A program made the position numbers and the translations under genes. A stretch of DNA of 64,000 nt, taken from contig NZ_JARQWW010000002.1 in the NCBI RefSeq assembly GCF_029543125.1, positions 62,001 to 126,000 on the forward strand. The letters are read 5' to 3'. Shown here piece after piece: positions 31,056-38,986 of the stretch (its first letter is position 1; every line of letters starts with the position of its first letter). The notes beneath the pieces were generated by a model. That model was given only the letters and a program-made list of their open reading frames with translations. It was not told where the DNA came from and did not search any database. This DNA is from Caulobacter segnis (GTDB taxonomy: Bacteria > Pseudomonadota > Alphaproteobacteria > Caulobacterales > Caulobacteraceae).

Positions 31056-31071
31056 CCCGCCGCTGGCTAAT

Positions 31072-31410
31072 CTAGTCAGTCTGGTCGCCGTTCGCCAGCT
31101 TCTCGATGCGTTTCGCCGCGGCTTCCAGCGCCTGGACGGCCTTGGCCTCGGCGCCGGACTGGCCATTCTGCAGACGCATCTGGTCGGCCTGCAGGGCGCC
31201 GTAGCGCAATTTCAGGTCCGCCAGCTCGTCCGCCAGCAGCAGGGCGCCCATCAGGAACAGGCGCGTCTCGCCCAGTTGACCCATGTCCTGGGACACATGG
31301 CGGACCTGGCGGTCGAAGGCCTTGGCCAGCTCGCGCAGGTGGTTCTCCTGCCCGTCCTCGCAGCCGACGGTGTAGGGGCGGCCGTTGATGTCGATGGTCA
31401 GCTGGGCCAC
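31072..31410 (-). CDS. zapA: Cell division protein ZapA
   Basis: The 112-residue protein begins MAQLTIDINGRPYTVGCEDG, the ZapA globular head, followed by a coiled-coil (about 55-105). ZapA binds FtsZ and bundles the Z-ring. In Caulobacter it acts through ZauP, whose gene lies three bases upstream here. Length is normal. Confidence 0.93.
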   Translation of the reverse strand: MAQLTIDINGRPYTVGCEDGQENHLRELAKAFDRQVRHVSQDMGQLGETRLFLMGALLLADELADLKLRYGALQADQMRLQNGQSGAEAKAVQALEAAAKRIEKLANGDQTD

Positions 31411-31413
31411 GGG

Positions 31414-31698
31414 CTATTCCTTCGAGCCGTCGCTGTCGCCCAGGGCGGCGCGGATTTCGGTGATGGCGCGGCCAAGAGCGGCCGACGCCTGGGCGCCGGC
31501 TTCCTCCAGCGCCTTTTCACGGGCGCGGGCGGCGTCGAGTTCGGCGGCCAGCTTGTCGCGGTCCTGGGCGAACAGGTCGTCGCTGTTGGCGGCCGGGCGG
31601 GCCAGCTTCTGCTCCAGCATCGTCACGGCGCGCTCCAGCCGCTTGGCCGCCAGATCGAGGGCGCTGGCTTCGCCGTTCATCGGTGACGTTCCGCTCAT
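31414..31698 (-). CDS. zauP: Coiled-coil Z-ring partner protein ZauP (DUF4164-type)
   Basis: The 94-residue protein is almost entirely a predicted coiled coil (about 8-85), with heptad-like Leu/Ala spacing in ALDLAAKRLERAVTMLEQKL. ATG 31698 is preferred over 31707 because a GGAG site lies seven bases before it. Its position just upstream of zapA and its coiled-coil nature match ZauP, which in Caulobacter forms a pair with ZapA that focuses the Z-ring. The assignment is by context and character. Confidence 0.8.
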   Translation of the reverse strand: MSGTSPMNGEASALDLAAKRLERAVTMLEQKLARPAANSDDLFAQDRDKLAAELDAARAREKALEEAGAQASAALGRAITEIRAALGDSDGSKE

Positions 31699-31788
31699 GG
31701 GCTCCAAACATATAGATCGCGACGCTTATCGCCAGTCACACAAGGCCCTCGCAAGCGATCTTGGCGCCTTTAAGACTCGCAAGCCGCG

Positions 31789-31816
31789 CTCCTCCCCCGT
31801 CATGACGGGGGAGGAG
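31789..31816. repeat. Perfect 28-base palindrome (CTCCTCCCCC family)
   Basis: CTCCTCCCCCGTCA is followed at once by its exact complement. The same CTCCTCCCCC/GGGGGAGGAG arms occur in the longer elements at 41100, 53995 and 60861. It lies between the divergent zauP and gap genes. Confidence 0.8.
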
Positions 31817-31844
31817 AAATCGAACATCGTCACAAACACTCACT

Positions 31845-31894
31845 CGTTGTGAAGGTAGCCTGGGGTTGACTTCCCGGCCCCCGGCTTCACAACG
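31845..31894 (+). promoter_or_regulatory. Inverted repeat around a -35-like box upstream of gap
   Basis: CGTTGTGAAG (31845-31854) and CTTCACAACG (31885-31894) are exact 10-base inverted copies 40 bases apart centre to centre. A TTGAC box (31866-31870) lies between them. The arrangement looks like a pair of operator half-sites over the gap promoter, but no regulator can be named. Confidence 0.4.
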
Positions 31895-31957
31895 CGTCGC
31901 AAAATCAAGAACGCCGCTCGTCCTTGAGCGCGCGTATTTTCGTAGGAGAGCACCACT

Positions 31958-32965
31958 ATGGCTATTCGCGTCGCCATCAACGGGTTCGGCCGCATCGGCC
32001 GCCTGGTTCTGCGTTCCATCGCCGAGCACGCGCGCCGCGATATCGAGGTCGTCGCCATCAACGACCTGGGCCCGGTGGAGACCAACGCCCACCTGCTGCG
32101 CTACGACAGCGTCCACGGCCGCTTCCCCGGCACGGTCACGTCCGGCGAGGACTGGATCGACGTGGGCATGGGCAAGATCAAGGTCACGGCGATCCGCGAC
32201 CCGAAGGACCTGCCGCACAAGGAACTGAACGTCGACATCGCGTTCGAATGCACCGGCATCTTCACGTCCAAGGACAAGGCCGCCGCCCACCTGGCCGCCG
32301 GTGCCAAGCGCGTCCTGGTCTCGGCCCCGGCCGACGGCGCGGACAAGACCATCGTCTTCAAGGTCAACCATGAGACCCTGACCGCCGACGACATCATCGT
32401 GTCCAACGGCAGCTGCACCACCAACGCCCTGGCCCCGGTGGCCAAGGTGCTGCACGACCTGTTCGGCATCGAGCGTGGCTACATGACCACGATCCACGCC
32501 TACACGGGCGACCAGCCGACCCTCGACACCATGCACAAGGACCTCTACCGCGCCCGTGCGGCCGGCCTGAGCATGATCCCGACCTCCACCGGCGCCGCCA
32601 AGGCGCTCGGCCTGGTGCTGCCGGAGCTGAAGGGCAAGCTGGACGGCTCGTCGATCCGCGTCCCGACCCCGAACGTCTCGGTCGTCGACCTGAAGGTGGT
32701 GGCCGGCCGCGACGTGACCGTGGACGAGATCAACGCCGCCCTGCAGGCCGCCGCCGACGGCCCGATGAACGGCGTCCTGGCGACCACTACCGATCCGCTG
32801 GTGTCGTCGGACCTGAACCACATCGCCGCCAGCTCGACCGCCGCCCTGCCGCAGACCCAGGTCATCGACGGCAAGCTGGCCCGCGTGCTGAGCTGGTACG
32901 ACAACGAATGGGGCTTCGCCACGCGCATGAGCGACACCGCGCTCGTGATGGCCAAGTTCCTGTAA
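31958..32965 (+). CDS. gap: Glyceraldehyde-3-phosphate dehydrogenase, type I
   Basis: The 335-residue protein has the NAD-binding start VAINGFGRIGRLVLRS and the active-site motif SNGSCTTNALAP (nucleophile Cys153). It interconverts glyceraldehyde 3-phosphate and 1,3-bisphosphoglycerate. A TAGGAGAG ribosome site precedes ATG 31958. It is the first gene of the gap-pgk-fba glycolytic set, interrupted by an oppositely oriented nuclease gene. Confidence 0.98.
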   Translation: MAIRVAINGFGRIGRLVLRSIAEHARRDIEVVAINDLGPVETNAHLLRYDSVHGRFPGTVTSGEDWIDVGMGKIKVTAIRDPKDLPHKELNVDIAFECTGIFTSKDKAAAHLAAGAKRVLVSAPADGADKTIVFKVNHETLTADDIIVSNGSCTTNALAPVAKVLHDLFGIERGYMTTIHAYTGDQPTLDTMHKDLYRARAAGLSMIPTSTGAAKALGLVLPELKGKLDGSSIRVPTPNVSVVDLKVVAGRDVTVDEINAALQAAADGPMNGVLATTTDPLVSSDLNHIAASSTAALPQTQVIDGKLARVLSWYDNEWGFATRMSDTALVMAKFL

Positions 32966-32981
32966 GAAGCTATTCGTCTGC

Positions 32982-33037
32982 CCTTCTCCCCTCGTGGGAG
33001 AAGGTGTCAGGCGGAGCCTGACGGATGAGGGGGCTGT
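32982..33037 (+). repeat. Left inverted repeat of the DUF559 unit
   Basis: Two hairpins are visible: CCTTCTCCC-CTC-GTGGGAGAAGG and TCAGGC-GGA-GCCTGA, followed by CGGATGAGGGGGCTGT. Compared with the right copy, 50 of 56 positions are identical. The DUF559 stop codon (33007-33009) lies within it. Confidence 0.85.
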
Positions 33038-33357
33038 TGCGCGGCATGGCGTTTGATGGCGTCGAAAACGACGTTCGGACTGGTCAGGGCCAGTTCGTTG
33101 CCGAACCGCAGCACCGTGAAGCCCCGGCGCGTGGGATCAAGGTCCCGCGCCGCATCCTCGCTTTCTCGAAGTCGGTGGACACCGCCGTCCAGCTCGACGA
33201 TCAGTCTAAGTTCGTAACAGCAGAAGTCCGCCACCCAAGGCCCGATCCGGGTCTGGCGGCGGAACTTGTGACCCGCAAAGCCTCGGCCGCGCAGCAGACG
33301 CCATATCGCCTGTTCGGCGATCGTCATCCTCGCTCTCAGGGCCTTCGCCGGATTCAC
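33007..33357 (-). CDS. DUF559 endonuclease-like protein
   Basis: From GTG 33357 the product has 116 residues; an internal ATG at 33327 would give 106. The conserved core ARMTIAEQAIWRLLR, FRRQTRIGPWVADF and LIVELDGGVH is the DUF559 domain, which has the PD-(D/E)xK/Vsr-like nuclease fold; the acidic residues in ADF and ELDG fit the catalytic site. Both ends are encoded by inverted repeats (start at the right, QQPPHPSGSA at the left). It lies opposite to gap and pgk. DUF559 genes are abundant in Caulobacterales but their role is not known. Confidence 0.8.
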   Translation of the reverse strand: MNPAKALRARMTIAEQAIWRLLRGRGFAGHKFRRQTRIGPWVADFCCYELRLIVELDGGVHRLRESEDAARDLDPTRRGFTVLRFGNELALTSPNVVFDAIKRHAAQQPPHPSGSA

Positions 33358-33411
33358 AGCCCCCTCATCCGTCTCGCTCCGCGAGCCACCTTCTCCCACT
33401 AGGGGAGAAGG
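33356..33411 (-). repeat. Right inverted repeat of the DUF559 unit
   Basis: This is the inverted counterpart of 32982-33037. The first hairpin is conserved; the second reads CTCGC-GGA-GCGAG on the minus strand, with two base pairs swapped relative to the left copy so that pairing is kept. The GTG start of the DUF559 gene lies at its inner end. Confidence 0.85.
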
Positions 33412-33429
33412 AACAGTAGGACGCCCCGC

Positions 33430-34623
33430 ATGACCTTCCGCCCGCTCGCCGACGCCGACCTTGAAGGCAAGACCGCTCTCGTCCGCGTGGACTTCAACGT
33501 CCCGATGGAGAGCGGCAAGGTCACCGACGACACCCGTCTGCGGGCGGCCCTGCCGACGATCCACGCCCTGAGCCTCCGCGGCGCCAAGGTGGTGCTGCTG
33601 GCCCACTTCGACCGCCCTAAGGGCAAGCGCGTGCCGGAGATGAGCCTGAAGCCGGTGGTCGCGCCCCTGTCGGCCCTGCTGGAGCAGCCGGTGGCCTTCG
33701 CCGACGACTGCATCGGCGAAGAGGCCAAGACGGTGATCGAGGGGCTGGAGCCGGGCGGCGTCGCCCTGCTGGAGAACGTCCGCTATCACGCGGGCGAGGA
33801 AAAGAACGACCCGGCCTTCGCCGAGGCCCTGGCGGCCCTGGGCGACCTGTACGTCAACGACGCCTTCTCGGCAGCGCACCGCGCCCACGCCTCCACCGAG
33901 GGCCTGGCCCGCAACCTGCCGGCCTATCCGGGCCTGGCCATGCAGCGTGAGCTGGAGGCGCTGGACGCCGCCTTGGGCAATCCGCAGAAGCCGGTGATCG
34001 GCATCGTCGGCGGCTCCAAGGTCTCCACCAAGCTGGACCTGCTGAACAACCTGGTGGCCAAGCTGGACAAGCTGGCCATCGGCGGCGGCATGGCCAACAC
34101 CTTCCTCCATGCTCAAGGTCACGAGATCGGCGCATCCCTGTGCGAGAAGGACCTGGCCGACACCGCCCGCGAGATCATGGCCAAGGCCAAGGCCAGCGGC
34201 TGCGAACTGCTGCTGCCGGTGGACGTGGTGGTGGCCCAGGACCTGAAGCCGGGAACCAAGGGCGAGGTTCGCGCGCTGAACGAAGTTCAGGGGGACGACA
34301 AGATTTTCGACGCCGGCCCCAAGACCACGGAGATCCTGCTCGCCGCCATGGACGGGTCGAAGACGCTCATCTGGAATGGTCCGCTTGGCGTTTTTGAAGT
34401 CCCGCCCTTCGACGAAGCGACCGTAAAAGCGGCGAAACATGCCGGCGAACTCGCCAAGGCGGGGAAGATCGTGGCGGTTGCGGGCGGCGGTGATACGGTG
34501 GCGGCATTGAACCACGCGGGAGTCGCGGGCGAACTGACCTTCGTGTCGACCGCCGGCGGCGCGTTCCTGGAGTGGATGGAAGGCAAGACCCTGCCGGGGG
34601 TCTCGGCTCTCGAAGTCGGCTAA
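33430..34623 (+). CDS. pgk: Phosphoglycerate kinase
   Basis: The 397-residue protein has the N-terminal signature [15 protein letters not shown], the substrate arginines, [15 protein letters not shown] in the hinge region and the nucleotide-binding GGGDTVAAL near the C-terminus. It transfers phosphate between 1,3-bisphosphoglycerate and ADP. The start lies 18 bases after the right inverted repeat of the DUF559 unit, so its transcription must pass through or start in that unit. Confidence 0.98.
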   Translation: MTFRPLADADLEGKTALVRVDFNVPMESGKVTDDTRLRAALPTIHALSLRGAKVVLLAHFDRPKGKRVPEMSLKPVVAPLSALLEQPVAFADDCIGEEAKTVIEGLEPGGVALLENVRYHAGEEKNDPAFAEALAALGDLYVNDAFSAAHRAHASTEGLARNLPAYPGLAMQRELEALDAALGNPQKPVIGIVGGSKVSTKLDLLNNLVAKLDKLAIGGGMANTFLHAQGHEIGASLCEKDLADTAREIMAKAKASGCELLLPVDVVVAQDLKPGTKGEVRALNEVQGDDKIFDAGPKTTEILLAAMDGSKTLIWNGPLGVFEVPPFDEATVKAAKHAGELAKAGKIVAVAGGGDTVAALNHAGVAGELTFVSTAGGAFLEWMEGKTLPGVSALEVG

Positions 34624-34678
34624 GCCGGTAAAAGACGACCAAAAAACAAAAAACGACACACGCAGACGGAGATTAACG

Positions 34679-35770
34679 GTGGCGAGGATCACCCTCAGAC
34701 AGCTGCTCGACCATGCAGCCGAGGACAATTACGGCCTGCCGGCCTTCAACATCAACAATATGGAACAGGGCCTCGCGATCATGGAGGCGGCCGACGCCGT
34801 CGACGCGCCGGTCATCATCCAGGCCAGCCGTGGCGCGCGGAACTACGCCAACGACATCATCCTGACCCGGCTGATCGACGGCTTGGTCGAGCTGTACCCG
34901 CATATCCCTGTGTGTATGCACCAGGACCACGGCAACGGTCCGGCGACCTGCGCCACGGCGATCCAGTACGGCTTCACCTCGGTGATGATGGACGGCTCGC
35001 TGATGGAGGACGCCAAGACGCCCGCCTCCTACGAGTACAACGTCGAAGTGACCCGCCGGGTGGTCGAGATGGCGCACGCTTGCGGCGTCTCGGTCGAGGG
35101 CGAGCTGGGCGTCTTGGGCTCTCTGGAGACCGGCATGGGCGAGGCCGAGGACGGCCACGGCTTCGAAGGCAAGCTGTCGCATGACGAGCTGCTGACCGAT
35201 CCGGACCAGGCCGTGGACTTCGTCCAGAAGACCGGCGTCGACGCGCTGGCCATCGCAATGGGCACCAGCCACGGGGCCTACAAGTTCACGCGCAAGCCGG
35301 ATGGCGACGTCCTGGCCATGCACGTGATCGAGGAGATTCACCGCCGCCTGCCCAACACCCACCTGGTGATGCACGGCTCGTCCTCGGTGCCGCAGGACCT
35401 GCAGGACATCATCAACCAGTACGGCGGCGAGATGCCCCAGACCTGGGGCGTGCCGGTGGAAGAGATCCAGCGCGGCATCAAGCACGGCGTGCGCAAGGTC
35501 AATGTCGATACCGACAACCGCATGGCCATCACCGGCGCCGTCCGCAAGCTGTTGATGGAGAAGCCGCAGGAGTTCGACCCGCGCGCCTATCTGAAGCCGG
35601 CCAAGGACGCCATGCGCAAGGTCTGCCAGCAGCGCTACGAGGAGTTCGGGGCCGCCGGCCATGCTTCGCGCATCCGTGCTCTGTCGACCGCCAACATGGC
35701 CAAGCGCTACCTGACGGGCGAACTGAACCCGAAGATCGGCGCGCCCAAGGCCGCCAACGCCGCCGCCTGA
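34679..35770 (+). CDS. fba: Fructose-bisphosphate aldolase, class II (Calvin-cycle type)
   Basis: The 363-residue protein starts with GTG 34679 after a CGGAGA ribosome site. Zinc-binding and active-site segments are visible: [22 protein letters not shown] and [11 protein letters not shown], plus [11 protein letters not shown]. It splits fructose 1,6-bisphosphate into triose phosphates. The sequence type is the longer class II form found in many alphaproteobacteria. It follows pgk by 55 bases and completes the gap-pgk-fba set. Confidence 0.96.
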   Translation: MARITLRQLLDHAAEDNYGLPAFNINNMEQGLAIMEAADAVDAPVIIQASRGARNYANDIILTRLIDGLVELYPHIPVCMHQDHGNGPATCATAIQYGFTSVMMDGSLMEDAKTPASYEYNVEVTRRVVEMAHACGVSVEGELGVLGSLETGMGEAEDGHGFEGKLSHDELLTDPDQAVDFVQKTGVDALAIAMGTSHGAYKFTRKPDGDVLAMHVIEEIHRRLPNTHLVMHGSSSVPQDLQDIINQYGGEMPQTWGVPVEEIQRGIKHGVRKVNVDTDNRMAITGAVRKLLMEKPQEFDPRAYLKPAKDAMRKVCQQRYEEFGAAGHASRIRALSTANMAKRYLTGELNPKIGAPKAANAAA

Positions 35771-35793
35771 TCCAGGCCGGCTGATCCCGATTG

Positions 35794-35824
35794 GCCCGGG
35801 CTCCGCTCAGCGGGGTCCGGGCTG
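35794..35824 (+). terminator. Hairpin after fba
   Basis: A GC-rich imperfect stem (GCCCGGGCTCCGCT with GCGGGGTCCGGGC) lies 23 bases past the fba stop and before the convergent nrsF remnant. It lacks a T run. Confidence 0.45.
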
Positions 35825-35829
35825 ACGGA

Positions 35830-36240
35830 TCACCATCTCAACACCCATCGGCCGGCCAGGGCGCCCAGAGCGCCGCTCATCGCCATGCCCAGGGTGTACC
35901 AGGTCGCCACGAAGGTGGCCGTGCTCTCCGCACAGGACAGCCCATAGACGGTGGCCGCCAAGGCGCCGCTGAACACGCCCGCCGCCAGGCCGGCGACGGC
36001 CGGCCGCGAGGGCGCGAAGGCCCGCATGGCCAGCAGCATGGCGGTCACCACCGTGATGCTGAGGGTGAGGATCGCGGTCAGGCAGTAGCTGAACGAATGC
36101 CGTGGATCATGTGCGCCCGGTGGCCGCCGTCCGCGGAGACCAGCTCCAGCCCCGCCGCCGACAGGAAGCTGACGGCCAGCCCGCCGGCGATCCACGGCGC
36201 GGCGGGGGCCGTGCCGCCGGGGCGCGACAGGCGCAGGGCG
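35830..36240 (-). pseudogene. Remnant of nrsF (DUF1109 anti-sigma factor), 3' half with frameshift
   Basis: The C-terminal part (from RHSFSYCLTAILTLS to the stop, 35830-36096) matches the end of NrsF, including SRPAVAGLAAGVFSGALAAT and FVATWYTLGMAM with the closing RWVLRW. The preceding portion (ALRLSRPGG to RAHMIHG, 36100-36240) is in another frame, so one indel lies near 36097-36103. The first 70-80 residues of a normal NrsF are missing. NrsF is the membrane anti-sigma factor of SigF in Caulobacter, controlling the metal-stress response. No sigF gene is present here. Confidence 0.65.
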
Positions 36241-36654
36241 GCCCTGGACCGGTTGTGGACCGAGGCGCTGTTCGCCGCCGACGCGCCGGTCCTGAACGCC
36301 TGCGACTTCGCGGTGCTGCCGCCGTCCCGTCTGCCTTTCGCTCGGGTGCGGCTGCATCCGGTGGTGCTGGGCGGCCTTCGACCAGGGGCTGCCCGGCCTG
36401 TGGCTGGCCAGCCGCGCCGGCGAGGCGGAGCTGGAGATCGCCGACGCGCCCGGGGCCTGCTGATCACCCGGCCGAAATCGGGGCCGGAGCCGCGCCTGCT
36501 CTCCCCCGCGGCGGCGGCGTTCCTGACCGGCTGCGCGGCTGGCAAGGCGCTGCACCGGGCCATGGCCGACACCCTGGGCCAGCACCCGGACGCCGACATG
36601 TCGCGCATCTTCGCCGGCCTCATCGCGGCGGGCGCCTTCACCGCCCTGCGTTAG
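36241..36654 (+). pseudogene. Remnant of a DUF2063 (HvfC/BufC) gene, 3' part with two frameshifts
   Basis: Reading from ALDRLWTEALFAADAPVLNA through PSRLPFARVRLHPVV matches the N-terminal half of DUF2063 proteins. The frame then shifts near 36370 to FDQGLPGLWLASRAGEAELE, and back near 36455 to RGLLITRPK and the C-terminal domain ending AGAFTALR. BufC/HvfC partners DUF692 and DUF2282 proteins in bufferin (copper/metal) operons. The usual start is missing: the gene begins where the nrsF remnant ends. Its stop overlaps the MFS stop by four bases. Sequencing errors could explain the shifts but not the missing 5' end. Confidence 0.6.
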
Positions 36655-38282
36655 TCCTCGGTGTGCGCGCCGCGCATCTCGTGGACGAAGAAGGCGCCGA
36701 TGACCACCGTGGCGGCGGCCACCACCACCGGGTACCAGAGCCCGAAATAGATGTTGCCCGTGGCCGCCGACATGGCGAAGGCCGTGGTCGGCAGGAACCC
36801 TCCGAACCAGCCATTGCCCAGGTGATAGGGCAGCGACATGGAGGTGTAGCGGATGCGGGCCGGGAACATCTCCACCAGCGCCGCGGCGATCGGGCCATAG
36901 ACCATGGTCACCAGCAGGACGAGGACGAACAGCACACCCACCACCATCGGCTTGTTGACCTTGGCCGGGTCGGCTTTGGCTGGATAGCCGGCGGTCTGCA
37001 GCTCTCCGTTCAGGGCCTTGCGCCAGGCGGTCTGCTTGGCGGTGAAATCGGCCGTGCTCATGCCCTCGCCCCGGAAGGACGGGACGCTGACGCCGCCCAC
37101 CTCGACGCTGGCGATCTCGCCCTTGGGCGCGGTGCGGTTCTCGTAGGAGATCCCCGCCGAGGCGAGGGCTGACTTGGCCACGTCGCAACTGGTGGTGAAG
37201 GCGGTCTTGCCTACCGGGTCGAACTGGAAGGCGCATTCCGACGGGTCGGCGATGACCACCACCGGCGCCCGCTGGCTGGCGGCGGCGAGTTCCGGATTGG
37301 CGGCGGCGGTCAGGGTCTTGAACAGCGGGAAGTACAGCACCGCCGCCAGCAGGCAGCCGGTGAGGATCACCGGCTTGCGGCCGATCTTGTCCGACAGCCA
37401 GCCGAAGACGATGAAGAACGGCGTGCCCAGGACCAGGGCGATGGCGACCAGGGTGTTGGTCAGGGCGCCATCGACCTTCAGGACCTTCTCCAGGAAAAAG
37501 AGGGCGTAGAACTGGCCTGTGTACCAGACCACCGCCTGGCCGGCGGTGAGGCCCAGCAGGGCGAAGATCACCAGCTTCAGGTTCGGCCACTTGCCGAAGG
37601 CCTCGGCCAGGGGCTGCTTGGCGGTTTTTCCCTCCTCGACCATCTTCTGGAAGATCGGGCTCTCGTTGAGCTGCAGGCGGATCCACAGGGAGACGCCCAG
37701 CAGCACGACCGAGATCAGGAAGGGCGCGCGCCAGCCCCATTCGGCGAAGGCAGCCTCCCCCGTCTGGCCACGCACCACCAGGATGACCGCAAGGCTCAGG
37801 AACAGGCCGAGGGTCGCCGTGGTCTGGATGAAGCTGGTGTAGAGGCCACGCCGTCCGGGGGGCGCGTGCTCGGCCACATAGGTCGCTGCGCCGCCGTATT
37901 CGCCGCCAAGGGCCAGCCCCTGCAGCAGGCGCATGAGCAGCAGCAGGATCGGGGCGGCGACCCCGATGGTGTCGTAGCTGGGCAGGACCCCCACCGCGAA
38001 GGTGGATCCGCCCATGAGCAGCATGGTGACGAGGAAGGTGTTCTTGCGCCCCCACAGGTCGCCCAGGCGGCCGAAGATCAGCGCGCCCAGCGGCCGGACC
38101 GCGAAGCCGGCGGCGAAGGCCAGCAGGGCGAAGATGTATCCGGTGGTCTCGTTGACCCCGGAAAAGAAGTGCCGGGTGATGAAGGTCGCCAGCGAACCGT
38201 AGAGATAGAAATCATACCACTCGAAAACCGTGCCGGCCGACGCCGCCCCGATCACCAGCCCGTGCTTGCGCCCTTGCGCCAT
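36651..38282 (-). CDS. MFS transporter, metabolite:H+ symporter (ShiA/ProP-like) subfamily
   Basis: The 543-residue protein has 12 predicted spans and the sugar-transporter-type signatures GRLGDLWGRKNTFL between spans 2 and 3 and WLSDKIGRKPV between spans 8 and 9. It begins with the subfamily motif GTVFEWYDFYLYG. A hydrophilic insert of about 110 residues (around 350-460, with two Cys) follows span 9-10, on the outer side by topology. The substrate is probably an organic acid or betaine-like solute but cannot be fixed. Confidence 0.87.
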   Translation of the reverse strand: MAQGRKHGLVIGAASAGTVFEWYDFYLYGSLATFITRHFFSGVNETTGYIFALLAFAAGFAVRPLGALIFGRLGDLWGRKNTFLVTMLLMGGSTFAVGVLPSYDTIGVAAPILLLLMRLLQGLALGGEYGGAATYVAEHAPPGRRGLYTSFIQTTATLGLFLSLAVILVVRGQTGEAAFAEWGWRAPFLISVVLLGVSLWIRLQLNESPIFQKMVEEGKTAKQPLAEAFGKWPNLKLVIFALLGLTAGQAVVWYTGQFYALFFLEKVLKVDGALTNTLVAIALVLGTPFFIVFGWLSDKIGRKPVILTGCLLAAVLYFPLFKTLTAAANPELAAASQRAPVVVIADPSECAFQFDPVGKTAFTTSCDVAKSALASAGISYENRTAPKGEIASVEVGGVSVPSFRGEGMSTADFTAKQTAWRKALNGELQTAGYPAKADPAKVNKPMVVGVLFVLVLLVTMVYGPIAAALVEMFPARIRYTSMSLPYHLGNGWFGGFLPTTAFAMSAATGNIYFGLWYPVVVAAATVVIGAFFVHEMRGAHTED

Positions 38283-38365
38283 ATGCGTTTCCTCAAGCCT
38301 GTTGTCGGCCTTACGCCTATGGTTGGGCTAGTCCGCGGCCACGCACAAGGCCGCGCGAACAAGGC

Positions 38366-38923
38366 TCAGTGAAGGGTCGCCGGGTCGTGCTGTTCGCGGG
38401 AGCGGCGGATGTCCCCGGCCATGGCGCTGGTGAAGCTCATCAGGCCCGCATAGGGAGCGACCATGCCGGCGGCCTTGGTGTCGATGCGCTTGGCGGTTTC
38501 GGAATAGGCGGCGGTGATGCCGGCGGTGGCGAGCGTGCCGACCAGTTGGGCCGAGCGGCGCTTGGGCGCGATCCAGACCATGGCCGCGTTCACGCCCTGC
38601 ATGACAGCCCATAGGGCCAGCGCCCGCGTGCGGCGCGGGCTGTTCGGCGCATTCCAGATGCGCAAGGCCGACAGGCTGGACAAGGAGAACAGGGCCGGCA
38701 GCAGCAGGGACAGGGTCGGCTTGGACGGCTTCACCGTCGCGCCGTCCGTGGCCGTGGCTTCCTCGACCGGAGCGGCGGGCGGGGCGCGCTTGATGGCCAG
38801 CAGGGCCGTGCCGCCGGCGATGGCGGCGCAGACGGCGACGCCGAGGGCCACGTGGGCGACGCCGCGCCCGCGGCTGTTGAGCTGGTCTTCGATCTTGTCC
38901 TGGGCGGTGTCGATCAGATCCAT
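38366..38923 (-). CDS. Membrane protein with TspO/MBR-like C-terminal region
   Basis: The 185-residue protein has one N-terminal span (VALGVAVCAAIAGGTALLAI, about 26-45), an acidic/Lys linker, and four further hydrophobic segments from about residue 70. RIWNAPNSPRRTRALALWAV, GVNAAMVW and the final KAAGMVAPYAGLMSF resemble the TspO/MBR pattern, including the last PY-containing helix. TspO proteins bind porphyrins and respond to stress. Similarity is weak and the call tentative. It lies next to bacterioferritin on the same strand. Confidence 0.45.
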   Translation of the reverse strand: MDLIDTAQDKIEDQLNSRGRGVAHVALGVAVCAAIAGGTALLAIKRAPPAAPVEEATATDGATVKPSKPTLSLLLPALFSLSSLSALRIWNAPNSPRRTRALALWAVMQGVNAAMVWIAPKRRSAQLVGTLATAGITAAYSETAKRIDTKAAGMVAPYAGLMSFTSAMAGDIRRSREQHDPATLH

Positions 38924-38986
38924 GGCGTCCTCCCTGCTGACGCAAGGAGAACCGGCGGAACCTAGACCGGTTCCGCCGTCGCGGCC

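Larger units (their letters stand above)
32982..33411. mobile_element. Putative mobile unit: DUF559 nuclease gene framed by 56-nt inverted repeats
   Basis: Between the gap stop and the pgk start lie 464 bases, of which 430 are this unit. It consists of inverted 56-nt repeats at both ends and one minus-strand DUF559 gene whose stop is in the left repeat and whose start is in the right one. The compact, symmetric structure and its position inside a glycolytic gene pair suggest an insertion. No target duplication could be identified and mobility is an inference. Confidence 0.55.

Noticed and set aside
33357..33411. Upstream extension of the DUF559 frame (reads [16 protein letters not shown])
   Set aside because: This peptide is simply the translation of the right inverted repeat; the same kind of leader is expected from any copy and does not show that it is part of the protein.
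36245..38055. Long minus-strand frame joined to the nrsF remnant
   Set aside because: Only the last 90 residues (35830-36096) look like NrsF; the rest is the shifted frame of the MFS gene and antisense of the bufC remnant.
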